Shown here: positions 1-11,628 of the stretch, piece after piece
Layout of the letters: the number at the start of each line of letters is the position of its first letter
How positions within the stretch are numbered: the stretch's first letter is position 1
Source of the DNA: Voacanga thouarsii
Lineage: Eukaryota; Streptophyta; Magnoliopsida; Gentianales; Apocynaceae
Direction: 5' to 3'
Assembly (NCBI GenBank): GCA_026120185.1
Contig: JANUWF010001659.1
Coordinates: 3,782,001-3,846,000, forward strand
Length of the DNA: 64,000 nucleotides
Translations under genes and position numbers: made by a program
The notes under the pieces: generated by a model
Databases searched by the model: none
Told to the model about the DNA's origin: nothing
Seen by the model: the letters and a program-made list of their open reading frames with translations, nothing else

Positions 1-1103
1 AGTATATAATCCTCTATTGTGTGTGACCTATTAGATTTCCCAGTCAATTGGTAGTGAATATGAATTAATCCAAATGTCTTTGAGATTAATAATCCATAAT
101 TAAGGATTAATTCTAATCAGGATTAGTTTATTAATTCATCAATTAATAAACCCATATTCTCATACCATGAGCAGTATCTAGCAACATATCATGACCACCT
201 AAGAGTCCAGGAAGTCAAGTGGCTTGACATGAACCCTTCAATAACAAACTATAGTGCAATTAACTCATTTCACCATACAATATCTCATTCGGTTTGGAGT
301 ACGCAATTAGTACCAACTCCCTTTATAATATATATTAATTCTGGCCTGAATATAATAGTACTTGCACCTGGAACCCACTACTCTAGATATGTATAAATTG
401 GAACTCTTTCCAATACACAGTTGCCTTGGCTAAGGACTTCTTGAGTAGTAATTTCTACAAGTGGCCGTGAGATATTCGCCCATACTATTAGGAGTGATGA
501 ATCCTTTATTGACCCTCTCAACTACTTTCATTTACCTCACAATGTACCTAATATCCATCATATAGGCGGCCCTCAATTTGGCTCCAGAGATTGGAATCAA
601 AGCACAATGCTTAGCAAATAAAGTACCTTGGAGATCTCAAGTCTAAGGATACTTGCATGTTTACTATATTGAGATTATATCACTGGCACTAAATAGTTAT
701 CCATGTGATTATCTCATAGCTAGGTTATCCAATGAACTTGTTCTATTAACAAGCATCCATGTGTTAACTTTGAGTATCTCAATACTCACCGATATGAGAA
801 CCATCACCTGATCAAATCAGGAAGTCTAACACATGCTAGTCTTAACGCATTAAAGATGTCCAGTCTCATTAATACTACGATTAGGGATTATTTATGTACT
901 AACACTATACAGTGTAGTAGGAATCTCATATCATGATCTCTATCATGATTTCCTTAATACAATGTTGTACTAGGGACTTTATCTAATAGTTATATTACAC
1001 AAAAGTAATCAAAAGAAATTGTAAGATAAATAACGCCTTTTATTAAAATAAAATGTGTCATATACAACGTACAAGTGATTGCCTCTAGGGTATAACACTA
1101 ACA
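1..1103 (-). repeat. Angela-like copia LTR, truncated by window edge
   Basis: Read on the minus strand, this block starts at 1103 with TGTTAGTGTTATACCCTAGA and continues as an LTR. It is nearly collinear with 52739-53871 and more distantly similar to the reverse complement of the LTRs at 8181-9872 and 15571-17262. Shared landmarks include the 'GCCCTAGAGGCAATCACTTG'-type start and a stretch around 200-250 on matched sequence that reads AGTCAAGTGGCTTGACATGA. It abuts the leader of a plus-strand copia element at 1104, so it probably inserted there or marks a rearrangement. No coding sequence is present. Whether it is a solo LTR or the end of a longer element cannot be seen because the left part lies outside the window. 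Confidence 0.85.
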
Positions 1104-1962
1104 ATTTTAACTTAAACAAAAATTAATCCTTAGATATTTTCTTAAAAGTTTTTTATCCTTAACATAGAAAATATTTTGGATTTAGAAATTTTTGTAAGTT
1201 AAAATAGAAAGCCATTTTAATTCATTTTAGTAGAGGAAAAATTATTTTTGTCAAATAAAACCTAGAGATCAAAATCTCTAGGAATTTTTAAATGGAAAAT
1301 ATTTGAAATGATTAAGTTTTTAATTTAAATAAAATTATTCCTTGAGAAAAAATTTCTCAAAGGGTATAAACCTTGTCATAGAAATTTTTATAAATTTAGA
1401 TATTTTATTTTAAGTTAAAGGAGAACTTAATTGAAAAATTTTCAAACGATATTTTTCCAAGAAAACCTTTCTTTAAAAACTAAGTGCGAGAGGGGTTCCA
1501 ATGGCCCGCGGCTTCCATCATGATCCCTATTAGAGATCTGAGTCTCCGTGCGTCACCTTGGGAGTAAACCCATATAGGATGGAGAAACCACAAGGATCTA
1601 GAACTAGTAGAATGATGTAATTAATAGCCTGAGACATATATTATGATCGGCCAGCCCACGTTGGAGGTTATAGTGTGAGGTACATCTATAGGAAATGAGA
1701 AGAAAAGGCTATCCCCTCGACGGAGTTATCTTCTAGATCATTTCCTAGAAAGGAAATTAATTTGTGATGGTTAACACACTTAGTTTAGGAAACTATTAAT
1801 CTTCCCAAAAAGCTATATCAGTTTTCCGAAAAGCCAAATTAATCATGCTAAAGATAATAGAAATGGGGTTAGCTATTATCAAGTTTACTATGAGGATAAA
1901 GTGCACAAAATTATTTTTGTTTTACAATATGAGAATTTCTTTTAGTTTTCAAAATTTCAAAA
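1104..1962 (+). other. 5' leader remnant of copia-P
   Basis: Untranslated region upstream of gag. It aligns along its length with the reverse complement of 48767-49584, the leader of copia-M2, for example the 'TTTTTTATCCTTAACATAGA' type stretch near 1149. The 5' LTR and primer-binding site expected further left are missing, replaced by the reverse-oriented LTR ending at 1103. No open reading frame of note. Confidence 0.75.
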
Positions 1963-2760
1963 ATGGTTTGTGGAGGTTCTTTAAGTCTTTTAGCTGTTAT
2001 TCTCCGTGAGAATAAGGTAACGGGTCCAAACTATGTGGACTAAAAAAGGAACCTGAACATAATACTCACAACCGAGGAGTATAAGTATGTCCTATACGAG
2101 ACCTGTCCAGTAATTGGGGAAGGTTCCACCGCTGAGGAGTGTGAGGCTGAAAAGGCATGGAAGAAAGCTGACGAGATAGCCTGATGATATATGTTAGCCT
2201 CCATGTCAAATGTGATTCAATCTAAACATGAGCACATAGCCACTGCGTATGACATAATAACATCACTAGCCAATGTTTGCAAATAAGAGCTGGCCTGCAA
2301 GGCAAAAGGCTCTTCGAACAATTACAAACACCAAGATGGCTGAGGGAGCATTAGTCAAAGAGCATATGCTCAAAATGATTGCTGCTTTCGAGGAAGTAGA
2401 AGTTTTGGGGGACTATCATTGACTCTGAGAGCTAAGTGGACATAGTTCTCGAATCTTTGTCAGGCTCCTTCACTTAGTCCAAGTTAAATTATAACATGAA
2501 TAAGTTAAACATTAGTTTAACAAAGTTGATGAAAGGAGCTCGAAGTGGCAGAGAAGGTCATGAAACTATAGGCTAGAGCTGTGATGGCCTCTTCTTCGAG
2601 AATTGGGCCCAAGCTCAGAAAGTTCAAGAAGAAGAAGGGTAATATAGTGCACCAGCACAAGTCCCAGCCCAAAGACAACCCCAAAGGCAAATGCTTCAAA
2701 TGTGGGAAGAATGGATACTGAAAAAATAAGTGTCTAGATCTTCAGACCAAGAAAAACTCC
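1963..2760 (+). pseudogene. gag: copia-P gag (capsid/nucleocapsid), broken
   Basis: The ATG at 1963 opens a frame beginning MVCGGSLSLLAVIL, the same start as the gag of copia-M2 on the other strand (48766). Gag would form the virus-like particle. The frame is interrupted early: a TAA follows 'GPNYVD' where the relative has Trp. It ends in a CCHC-type zinc knuckle (CFKCGKNGY, about 2698-2735) in which the histidine is Tyr and the following Trp codon is TGA (2719-2721). Several further stops lie between. The copy cannot encode a full gag. Family assignment rests on motif content and collinearity with the other copia copies in this window. Confidence 0.8.
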
Positions 2761-4200
2761 ATAGGTAATGTTTTCTATCTAAAGTCTATATCAATAGTTG
2801 GATTAACTTCTATTTGGATTCTTGATTCAGGAGTCACTGATTATATCTATAACTCTTTACAAGGGTTTAGGAAGATTAGAAAATTTAAGAAGGGCGAACA
2901 TAGACTATGCGTAGGAAATGGAGCACAAGTTTGGGTCCTTGTTGTGGGAGAATTGGAACTTACTTTTAATTGTAATAGAATAGTTATTTTAAAGGATATT
3001 TTATTTGTTCCTGGTTTTAGATAGAATTTGAATTCAGTTGCAAAACTAATAAATCAAGGATATTCTATTTCTTTCCATTCTGGAATTACTATAAGTAGAA
3101 ATGGAGAAGTAATATGTACTAAGCACATGTATGAAAATCTATTCTTCATTAATCCTATTAACAATTAATTGAATAACACTTAATTTGAACATTTAAATAG
3201 GAGGAGAAAAACCAATATTAATGACTCATTTATCTGGAATCTAAGGTTGGGTCACATTAACTCAACCAGGATTTAGATGTTAATCCATGATGGGCCTTTA
3301 GGCTCATTGAGATTGGAAAGTTGGCATCAGTGTGAATCTTGTCTTATGGAAAAAATGACCAAAAGGTCCGTACCTAGAACGTAGATAGAGCAAAAAAAGC
3401 ATTAAGTCTTGTTTACACTGATGTATGTGGTCCTTTGTCTATACCAGCCAGAGGGGGTTTGAGTACTTCATCTCTTTCACAGATGATTGCACAAGGTATG
3501 GTTATGTTTATCTGATGAGATGTAAGTCTGACTCTTTTGACAAGTTCAAAAGTTTAAGGCTGAAGTAGAGCATCGAACAGGTAAACTAATCAAGACCTTA
3601 CGAATGGATCGTGGTGGAGAATACCTCATTGGTGAATTCAAGAACTAAATAGTATATCATGGGATAGTATCCCAACTCTTTGCACTGAGGACACCCCAGT
3701 AGAATGGAGTAGTTGAGAGAATGAATGGGACATTGATGGAAATGGTTTGAAGTATGCTATCTCATGCTACTTTTCCAATGTCTTTTTGGGGATATACCTT
3801 GAAAACAGCAACAAATATTCTAAACTTGGTACCTTCAAAGTTAGTACCTAGGACACCCTATGAGATATGGACTGGGCATAATCCAAGTCTAAATTATCTC
3901 AAGATATGGGGTTGTCCAACTTATGTATTGATCAAGGGAGACAAGTTAGAATTAAGATCAAACTTATACTATTTTGTTGGGTATCCAAAATGCACAAAGG
4001 GTGGTTACTTTTATCATCCCAATGAGCAAAAAATACTCGTGAGTACTAAAGTTAGATACTTGGAGGATGAACAAAGTACATCTACTAAAGGTTTGACAAG
4101 GTTGGAATTCGAAGAGAAGTTACCTCCTAAATCAACTTCTCCTAATCCGATTATAGAACAAGAAGAGGCATAACCTCAGGAACCTATACAAATGGAGCTT
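2761..4200 (+). pseudogene. pol: copia-P protease, pre-integrase and integrase, broken
   Basis: In copia order the protease comes first. WILDSG with the catalytic DSG lies near 2816-2833. The zinc-binding pre-integrase region follows (HINSTR at about 3255, CESC near 3330), then the integrase core: YTDVCGP with the first catalytic Asp near 3420, LRMDRGGEY with the second near 3606, and NGVVER with the Glu near 3711. Stops include TAG 3700-3702 (after TPQ) and TGA 3748-3750 (after MEMV). The longest open piece, 3754-4173, is the integrase C-terminal part with SFWGYTLKTA and PYEIW motifs. The catalytic triad is still readable, but the frame is broken repeatedly. Confidence 0.82.
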
Positions 4201-5060
4201 CGTTGTAGTGCGAGGATATCTAGAGTTCTAGAAAGATAGATTGGAGAGGTTTTTGACCTAATCTTTGATCATCAGGAATAAGATCCTACTAGATACAAGG
4301 AGACTATTGTTGATGTCGATGCAAACCTATAGCATGAAGCAATGAAAGTCGAGATTGAGTCTATGTACTTTAATCAGGTTTGGGATCTTGTAGCTTTACC
4401 TAAAAGGATAAAACCCACTGGGTGTAAGTGGGTGTACAAGAGGAAGAGGTGAGAGACGAGAAGGTGAAAACCTTCAAAGCTAAGCTTGTGGCAAAAGGGT
4501 ATACTCAGAAAGAAGGGATCGACTATGAGGAAACTTTTTTCCTAGTAGCCATGCTTAAGTCCATCCGTATCCTTCTTATCATCACATGTCATTATGACTA
4601 TGAAATATGGAAGATGGATGTCTATATGTCATTTTTAAATGGCCACCTTAGTGAAGACATTTATATGTCCCAACCAGAAGGCTTTATTGCTAAAGGCCAA
4701 GAGTATATGGTTTGTAAGTTGAAGAAATCCATATACGGACTTAAGTAGATATCCAGAGCATGAAACATTCATTTTGATGAGATTGTAAAGTCTTACAATT
4801 TCATTCAAAACGAGGATGAACCATGTGTGTTTAGGAAACTGAAAGGTATAAATATAGTTTTTCTTATCCTCTATGTGGCTGATATTCTACTCATTAGAAA
4901 TAATGTAGAAATACTGTTATCTACTAAGGTTTGGCTATCTAGTTAATTTAGTATGAAAGACTTGGGTGAAGCCAATTATATTCTCAGAATAAAACTTCTT
5001 AGAAACAGGAAGCAGGACTAAGTTCAGCATAGACTAATGCAAAGGGGCATTGATCTTTTG
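4201..5060 (+). pseudogene. pol: copia-P reverse transcriptase, broken
   Basis: A 106-residue open piece at 4428-4748 carries copia RT motifs: KAKLVAKGYTQKEGIDYEET, MDVYMSFLNGHL and KKSIYGLK. It stops at TAG 4746-4748, where the Gln of KQAS is expected, and a second stop TGA 4761-4763 replaces the Trp before NIHFDE. The active-site loop is readable near 4870 as YVADILLI, so the first Asp of YVDD has become Ala. That would abolish polymerization even if the stops were suppressed. Further stops follow to about 5060. Confidence 0.82.
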
Positions 5061-5329
5061 CAGATATGGGTCATCTTATTCTTCAAAAGATTGTCCAAAG
5101 TCTCAAGAAGAAAAAGATAGAATGAGTAGGATTTCTTATGCTTCAGCTGTGGGAAGTCTCATGTATGCGATGTTGTGTATTAGGTTAGATATCTACTTTA
5201 CTGAATATCTACTTTACTGAAGGCTTAGTTAGCATATATCAGTCAAATCTCGAGAAGGTTCATTGGCAGGCTATAAAGCATATTCTCAAGTATCTTAAAG
5301 GTACGAGAGATTATATACTAGTTTATAGG

Positions 5330-5826
5330 GTTAATGACTTGGTTCCTACAGGATACATAGACTTAGACTTCCAAACGGATAAGGATGAGCAAAACTTCAC
5401 TAGTGGATATGTCTTCACCTTATCTGGAGGAGCCATTTCATGGAAGAGTATCAAGCAATCTTGTATTGCTGACTCAACCATGGAAGCTGAGTATATGGTA
5501 GCTTCGGAGACATCCAAGAAAGTAGTTTGGCTCCAAAAAATCCTTTTGGAACTTAGAGTCGTGCCACAAATGGACAAACTGGTTGTGATGTATTACGACA
5601 ACATTGGTGTAGTCTCACAATCCAAAGAACCAAGGAACTACAAAAAAGGGAAGCATACAGAGAGGAAATACTACTTAATCCGAGATTTCATCTAGAGACG
5701 GGAAGTCGTGGTGGAACAAATTACTTTGAGAATAATCTAGCAGATCCTTTCACCAAGCCTTTGGCAGAAAGAGTTTTTAGAAGACACTTAGACGCCATAG
5801 GGGTGGGCACCTATAGACTTACGTAG
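5330..5826 (+). pseudogene. pol: copia-P RNase H, degraded
   Basis: The 118-residue open piece 5339-5695 matches copia RNase H: GYIDLDF with the first catalytic acid, SGYVFTLSGGAISWKS, the TMEAEY Glu motif, and a YYDN Asp motif. It ends at a TAG just after RDFI. The tail of the polyprotein (LADPFTKPLAERV) is readable further on, with a natural-looking end at TAG 5824-5826 just before the polypurine tract. RNase H removes the RNA template during reverse transcription. This copy is not functional as part of an intact polyprotein. Confidence 0.8.
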
Positions 5827-5831
5827 TCTTA

Positions 5832-5848
5832 GAGTGCAAGTGAGAGAT
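5832..5848 (+). other. polypurine tract of copia-P
   Basis: The purine-rich AGTGCAAGTGAGAGAT lies immediately upstream of the LTR start TGTTGGAATG at 5849. This is the position and composition expected for the primer of plus-strand DNA synthesis. Confidence 0.7.
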
Positions 5849-6493
5849 TGTTGGAATGTATGCCCTCTTAGACTAGGTTTTTGATGTAATTTGAACTTGT
5901 ATTAATAAAAGTATTTCTTCTCAAAATTTGTTCATGAAATCTTCTTTATATTTATGCATGATTTTATTGGAAAAGACCCATTGTGTTTAAGTAAATGGTT
6001 CATGTGAATGGAGGTCTTTCATAGTAAGGTATGGACTATAGGAAAGCGAAATTATTCTGAGAAGTTGTGGATCAATGGACTAGAAGCCTAAGTATGGTAA
6101 ATGTCTTTTAGAGAGGTGTTAGTACACTCTTTTTTCTCTAAATGAATGGCGATGTGTAGATGAGTATTTTAGTCATTTCACTTGTGGGTTGAAGACATAG
6201 CTAACGCAACATTGTCTTTGAGCTCAACATTTTCTTATGCTAATATTAGGAAATATTTAAAATGTAAAATATAGCTATTTATATAGTAAGGGTATTTTGG
6301 TCATTTTAGTAGCCAAGGCGATGTGTCTTTTTGGTTCTCGAAATAGCCTGTAAGTCCTAATTATTTTTTGGGTTAGGAAATGGTCACAATAAAAAGAATT
6401 TTATTTTATTCAGGAAGTTTAATTTATTTTTTAGATTGGAATAAAATAAAAGAAAAAGAAAAATTAAATTTATTATTTAGTTTAATTGATTAA
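5849..6493 (+). repeat. copia-P 3' LTR, partial
   Basis: Begins TGTTGGAATGTATGCCCTCT and aligns with the reverse complement of the copia-M2 3' LTR (from 44860 leftwards). A matching part is 'ATTTAAAATGTAAAATATAG' near 6250, which pairs with sequence near 43960. It lacks roughly 0.5 kb of the middle seen in the M1 and M2 LTRs. Homology fades at about 6493, where unrelated sequence starts, so the LTR end is missing. Confidence 0.75.
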
Positions 6494-7899
6494 TTAATGA
6501 GTGAATAGTATACGGCCGTGCCACTAGCCGTGTAGATGGCAGAGCTATTTTTTCTTGTTTTCTGCAAACTTTTAGGAGCTATAAATTATCCCCTGTTATG
6601 TATGGGATCATGCATAGCCGTGCACTAGGTCATGTATGCCTTCTAAGATCTATTATGTTTTGTTGTAGACCTTGATGCATGGCCTTGTAGCAAGCCGTGC
6701 CCCTAAAAAACACTTAAACAAGCTGTGGAATATGTATTCCCAAGACCTCAAATGAACATATATTCATTCACATCATAAAAATACATCAGTTAATCCCTAA
6801 TTTTACTCATTTTTCATCAAGAGTCCTTAAGATTTATGAAAATATATTTTGAGTAGAAAATCATTGTTTACTTCATAAAAGCATGCCAAAAAGATAATGA
6901 AGAGTGCTATAAAAACATGATTATTTCCTGCCTAACAACGGCTAGGCACATGGCAGTTCAGCTGTGGGCGCAAGCATGCACAACTGTGCAACATATTATA
7001 CCAATTTCGAGGGTTTTTTTCCAGAAATTGTGCATGATTTCAAAGCATGACTATGCATGCATGTCATTTTACATTCTTTAAGATTCTAGAAAGTCCTAAA
7101 TTAATCTAATGGTGGTGTAAATTTTCCTAATTTATTCAAGGATGGTTTAGAGACTCTATAAATGTTAATAATGTTCAAATTCACAACAATTCCCTCTAAT
7201 ACACAATTCTTTCATCTATTTGGAGGAAAGCATCAAAAGGAGGCTAAGGAAAGGAAGAGGAGTTAAGGAGGCTAGAAGAACTAAAGATTGTGGGCGTCCA
7301 AAGTTTAATCATTCAAACTTCTCTTATTTTTTTCTTGTTTCCAATGTTGATGTTCTTTAGTTTTTATTGTATTCAAACAATTAAGAATTTTATTTATGTT
7401 TAATACTATGTTTGTTATTAGGTTTTGATACTTTTAGATTCATATATTAAAGATTATAACTTTGATTATATGTAGATTACCTCTTGAGCATTTATGCAAT
7501 TCTAGATTTCACTTTTATGAATTGTGTTGAGTTAATTTTGTGTGGTTATCAACCTCTTAATTCACATAATTGTATTACTAAGATAATTGGTTTCTTGATT
7601 AAATTATCTAAGTGGCATCTATTGACTTAGTTTTGTTTCGACGTTACTTAGCTTAACGTAGTAGGGAATTGTGTAATGTTTAATTGTATATTTTCAAGGT
7701 TAATAGGGTAGGTGGCTTGATATTGGTGATGCCTTATGTGTTTATCAATTTTTTTTGTAATTTACGAAAATTGATTAATTGATGTATTAATATCTTTAAG
7801 AAAAGGTTAATCAATTTGGCTCAGGTAAAAAATGAAGTTAAGGATTGCATGACGAGTGTATTTTAATAACTGATATTTTGATGTCAAACTCCACAACAA
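6494..7899. repeat. unclassified block, possibly a solo LTR
   Basis: A 1.4-kb stretch without coding potential and without a second copy that I can see in the window. It contains several GCCGTGC/GGCACG words (about 6512-6540, 6615-6630, 6675-6705, 6940-6960). A TATA-like CTATAAATG lies near 7156, followed by an A/G-rich segment (7190-7290), and then AT-rich sequence. The layout would suit a plus-oriented LTR with its promoter in the middle, but no target duplication or terminal repeat could be fixed. Confidence 0.35.
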
Positions 7900-8180
7900 C
7901 AACTATCTTTAGACCTCTAGTCTAATGGTCTACGATTTCCTCGAATGTTTCCACTTTACCAAGAAGCTACCCTTAAGTAAATACCCAGGTTATATTCCCA
8001 GAGCCTTGGATCTATAGACCATCTGGATAGTTATAGGGGGCGATATCTCTAGTTAGAAGTATAGAAGTTATATTGTATGAATCTATCTTAGCCAACCGGT
8101 CACACATACCCAACATACAAGTATATTGGTCCTACTGTATAACCTCACCTATAGTATATCAAAATAAATGCTTCTAGTTT
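7900..8180 (-). repeat. copia-M1 3' LTR, left fragment
   Basis: Aligns with 44125-44390 (copia-M2 LTR) and 40790-41090 (copia-M1 5' LTR). The sequence continues across the younger element at 17268, because 'AAATGCTTCTAGTTT' at the left joins 'AGCCAGACCACTAATCC' at the right, as in the uninterrupted copy near 44365-44410. It is therefore one LTR split by the 9.1-kb insertion. Confidence 0.8.
8176..8180. repeat. target site duplication, left copy (AGTTT)
   Basis: AGTTT directly precedes the LTR start TGTTAGTG at 8181 and is repeated directly after the 3' LTR end at 17263-17267. Five-base duplications are typical of copia integration. Confidence 0.92.
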
Positions 8181-9452
8181 TGTTAGTGTTGTGCCCTAGA
8201 GGCAATCACTTGTACCATGTATATTGCATATTAAATTAATAAGAGGCATTCTTTATCTTTCAGTTTGATTGTTATATCTAAATATGTGTACAAACCGTTA
8301 GATAAAGTCCCTAGGACAACACAGTGTTAAGGAAATCATGATAGAGATCATGATGTGAGATTCCTACTACACTATGCAGTGTTTGTACTTAAATAATCCC
8401 TAGTCATAGTATTAATAAGATGGGACATTATTAATACGCCAAGACTGACACATGTTATATCTCTTGATTGGATCAAGCGGTGCTTCTCATATCCGTGGGT
8501 ATTGGGATACTCAGGATTAACGTGTGGATGCTTGTTTTGAAACAAGTTCATTGGATGACCTAGCTACGAGATAATCACTTGGATAACTATTTAGTGCCAG
8601 TGATACAATCTCATTATAGCAAGTGTCCAAGTATCCTTAGACTTGAGATCTCCAAGGTACTTTGTTTATCGAGCGTTGTACTTTGATTCTAATCTTTGGA
8701 GTCTTATCTAGGACCGCCTATGGGATGGATATTGGGTACAACGTAAAGTAAACGAAAGTAGTTGAGAGGGTCAATAAAGGATTCACCACTCCTAATAGTA
8801 GGAGAGTATATCTCAAGGCCACTTGTAGAAATCATTACTTATGAAGTCCTTGGCCAAGGCGACTATGTGATGGAAACGGTTCCAATTGATACACATATCG
8901 AGTAATGGATTTCTTAAGCAAGTACTAAAATATTCAGGCCAGAATTAATAATATTCTAGAGGGAGTTGGCACTAATTCCATGCTCTAGACCGAATGAGAT
9001 ATTGTATGTTGAAAGGAGTTTATTGCACTGATAATTTGCTATTGAAAGGTTCATGTCAAGCCACTTGACTTTCTGAACTTTTGGGTGGTCAAGAGTCATT
9101 GCTAGATGTCGCTCTTGATATGCTAAATATGAATTTATTAATTAGAGAATTAATAAATTTAATCCTTTATTTTATTAAGGATTATTAATTCTAATATTGT
9201 TAGAATTAATTCATATTATGCTACCAATAAGACAAAGAAACCTAATGGGTCACACACAATAAAGGTTTGAATGCTCAAATATATTATTTGATAATATTGT
9301 GGGGTTAATTAAGAGAAGGGAATATATTTATAGGTGAATTATAAGTTTGTTATAATTCATGGGACCTAATTGTAATTAAGTAAACTTCAAGGACCAATTT
9401 GTTGACAATTGGACGTTGAAGGACTAAGTTACAATTTATGGTAATTAAAAAT

Positions 9453-9463
9453 CTATAAATATA
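9453..9463 (+). promoter_or_regulatory. TATA box of copia-F 5' LTR
   Basis: CTATAAATATA matches the plant TATA consensus and is preserved at 16843-16853 in the 3' LTR. It is a good candidate for the LTR promoter core. Confidence 0.7.
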
Positions 9464-9480
9464 AGGAAACGGTTTCCTTA
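9462..9480. other. perfect 9-bp palindrome near LTR start site
   Basis: TAAGGAAAC, one base, then GTTTCCTTA. The same 19 bases occur at 16852-16870 in the 3' LTR. Confidence 0.85.
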
Positions 9481-9510
9481 GGGTGAGAGATAGAATATTC
9501 ACGCAATAAT

Positions 9511-9527
9511 AGAGAAACAGTTTCTCT
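9511..9527. other. perfect 8-bp palindrome downstream of TATA
   Basis: AGAGAAAC, one base, then GTTTCTCT. In the 3' LTR (16901-16917) both arms are unchanged, while the central base is C instead of A. Confidence 0.85.
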
Positions 9528-9873
9528 GTCTCTCTCTTGATCAAACCCTAGCAGTCTCTCTTCTTGATCAAAACCCTAACCACCCGAATTCTACTAGCAT
9601 AGAATTGTGAGATTGTGAGCATTCAACCTTGTGTGGATTATCATTAGAGGGAGTTCTTTCTTGGACTTCAGTTGAGCTGCAGTGAACGGTTTTGGATAAT
9701 CTGGATCATGCCTGCGTTCTTGTTTCTGAAAATTTTGAATTCCAGCTTCACGAGGTAATAAACGCAATCTTCTCCTTTTTCCCATTTCTATTGCAAACCC
9801 GTGATCCATGGCTTGGATTTCTTGTTGTTTTCCGCTGCGCTTAATTTGATTATACATGATAGAAATCCTTCAG

Positions 9874-9887
9874 TGGTATCAGAGCCA
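9874..9887 (+). other. primer-binding site, initiator tRNA-Met type
   Basis: TGGTATCAGAGCCA begins one base after the LTR end. This is the common plant copia site complementary to the 3' end of initiator methionine tRNA, where minus-strand DNA synthesis starts. Confidence 0.92.
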
Positions 9888-11628
9888 ACGGGTTTGTGTT
9901 TTAATGGGATGTTTTATTGCTTTGAATTGTTCAAGCATGTAAATTGCATGATTACAACATGTTAATTGTGTGATCATTTCTGCTGGCTTGTATGTAATCG
10001 TCTGGGTTTTGTTTTGAATAATCTGGGTTGCAGAAATCGTTTCTGCGTTGTGGGTTTTATGCTTTTGAAAATATTGCAGAATGGTTCTGCATCTGTGTTC
10101 AAGTTTTGGCTTCAATTGATGTTCATCCTGTAATTAAGCCATCCGTTTAACAATTTGGATTGTTAAATTGATTGTGAGAATGATCACAATGGTTTGCTAA
10201 TAAAGATTAACAAAGGTCAACGTCAAAAATTGGTTTTGATTGATCTTGGAACGGCCCCGAACTGAACAAAAAATTTCCAGAAAATCCAAGCCGCACGCGG
10301 TGGTTACTGTTCGGTTTTTAAAAAAGAAAAAAAAAAGGTTCTGGAATAGAATTTTGAAAGGGAAAATCTCATTTGATGAGAGGTGGTAAAATAAAAATTT
10401 TTCCAAGAGGCGCTGCCCGCTGACCTGCCAGCGGGACCGCCGTTATCGTTGCATGACGAGACCCAGAAGCATTTTCTCAAAATTAGTTTTGAGAAAATCA
10501 ATTTTATTTTTCAAAATAGTGATTTTGAAAATTTAAAATTAATGTATTTTTGTTAAATGTTAATTTTAGAATTTGTTTTATTTCCCCAAAATACTGATTT
10601 TGGAATAATAAAAGTATATGTTTATTTTGTTTAAGCATAGTTAATGGCATGGTGGATGGTTATGGACTAAAACAAATTATATCTGTTCATGCATTTTTTA
10701 CCGCTTTGTTTTAATGAAATAGGGCCTGCGTGTCATGCCTTCTCTCAAATTCTGATGTAATTATCTTCTCATCTAACTCCCCTCGAATGTAACTCGAGGT
10801 TTCTCCTTTTAGGAAATTATGTAATTAGATTATATAGATTAGATTGAGGTAAAATTTTATTTTCAAGATTTTGAAGATGGCGTTCAAAATAAGGCGAGAT
10901 GGTAAGACCCTCTAGCTATATCATGCGTGAACACATAGGGTTGACCATATTAATTTCCTTGGTGGCTCGAGGAAATTAATTTAGAAAGTCCATAACCATG
11001 CCACGTAATTGTTTATTACCATGTTTATCAATTTATGATGCTTATTGATAAATTGTATGCATGGCTAACAATGAGACCACTAAAAGGAATAAATCCCTCA
11101 AATAATTTTAAATCTAATGCCTTCCATTAATATAGTGAGAACGAGAGCTCTTTTTCGAGACCAGGTTGTTGGGCAAATCCAAGCCTACTTGACATCGAGT
11201 ATGTTCAAGCTATAGAATTTAAATTCATGTTAATGGGTTAGATTTAACTAATTTCTTTATCCCGGTTGGGCTAACCCAAGCATAAAGAAAATTAGAGGCA
11301 AAGTTGGGCTAGTATTTGATACTTTAATGATTAAAAGATGTTAATCACCCAATGATTCAGTAGTTACTTTTTGATGTAATTAGTATTGGATACCTACCAC
11401 TGAACTTAAGAGTGGCTTGTTGGGCTAACCCAAGGTTATTCTTAAGGAATTTGGATACTGATCCACTAAGAAAGTTTCCAACGGGCTTTCCCGAGTCAAT
11501 AGTGAGGGCTATTGGTTTGAGTAAAATAGTGGAATAATTATGCGCTTAAATAAAGACCTAATTAATTGCATTGCATTTGCATATACATGTTCTAATAATT
11601 CTATCTTTACATCTAGGTCATTTGCATC
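9888..11628 (+). other. untranslated leader of copia-F
   Basis: About 1.74 kb between the primer-binding site and the gag ATG. It is AT-rich with several upstream ATGs and no long reading frame. Packaging and translation signals of the genomic RNA would lie here, but none can be named from sequence alone. Confidence 0.75.

Larger units (their letters stand above)
8181..9872 (+). repeat. 5' LTR of copia-F
   Basis: Runs from TGTTAGTG to ATCCTTCA, with the same length as the 3' copy at 15571-17262. It contains the TATA box at 9453 and two short perfect hairpins at 9462 and 9511, so transcription should start a little downstream of 9480 and give an R-U5 of about 0.4 kb. Related, more diverged LTRs in opposite orientation lie at 1-1103 and 52070-55430. 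Confidence 0.95.

Noticed and set aside
9874..9887. tRNA gene suggested by tRNA-like sequence
   Set aside because: Short match is the copia primer-binding site, not a tRNA; no cloverleaf around it. The same holds for 27854, 30650 and 39613.
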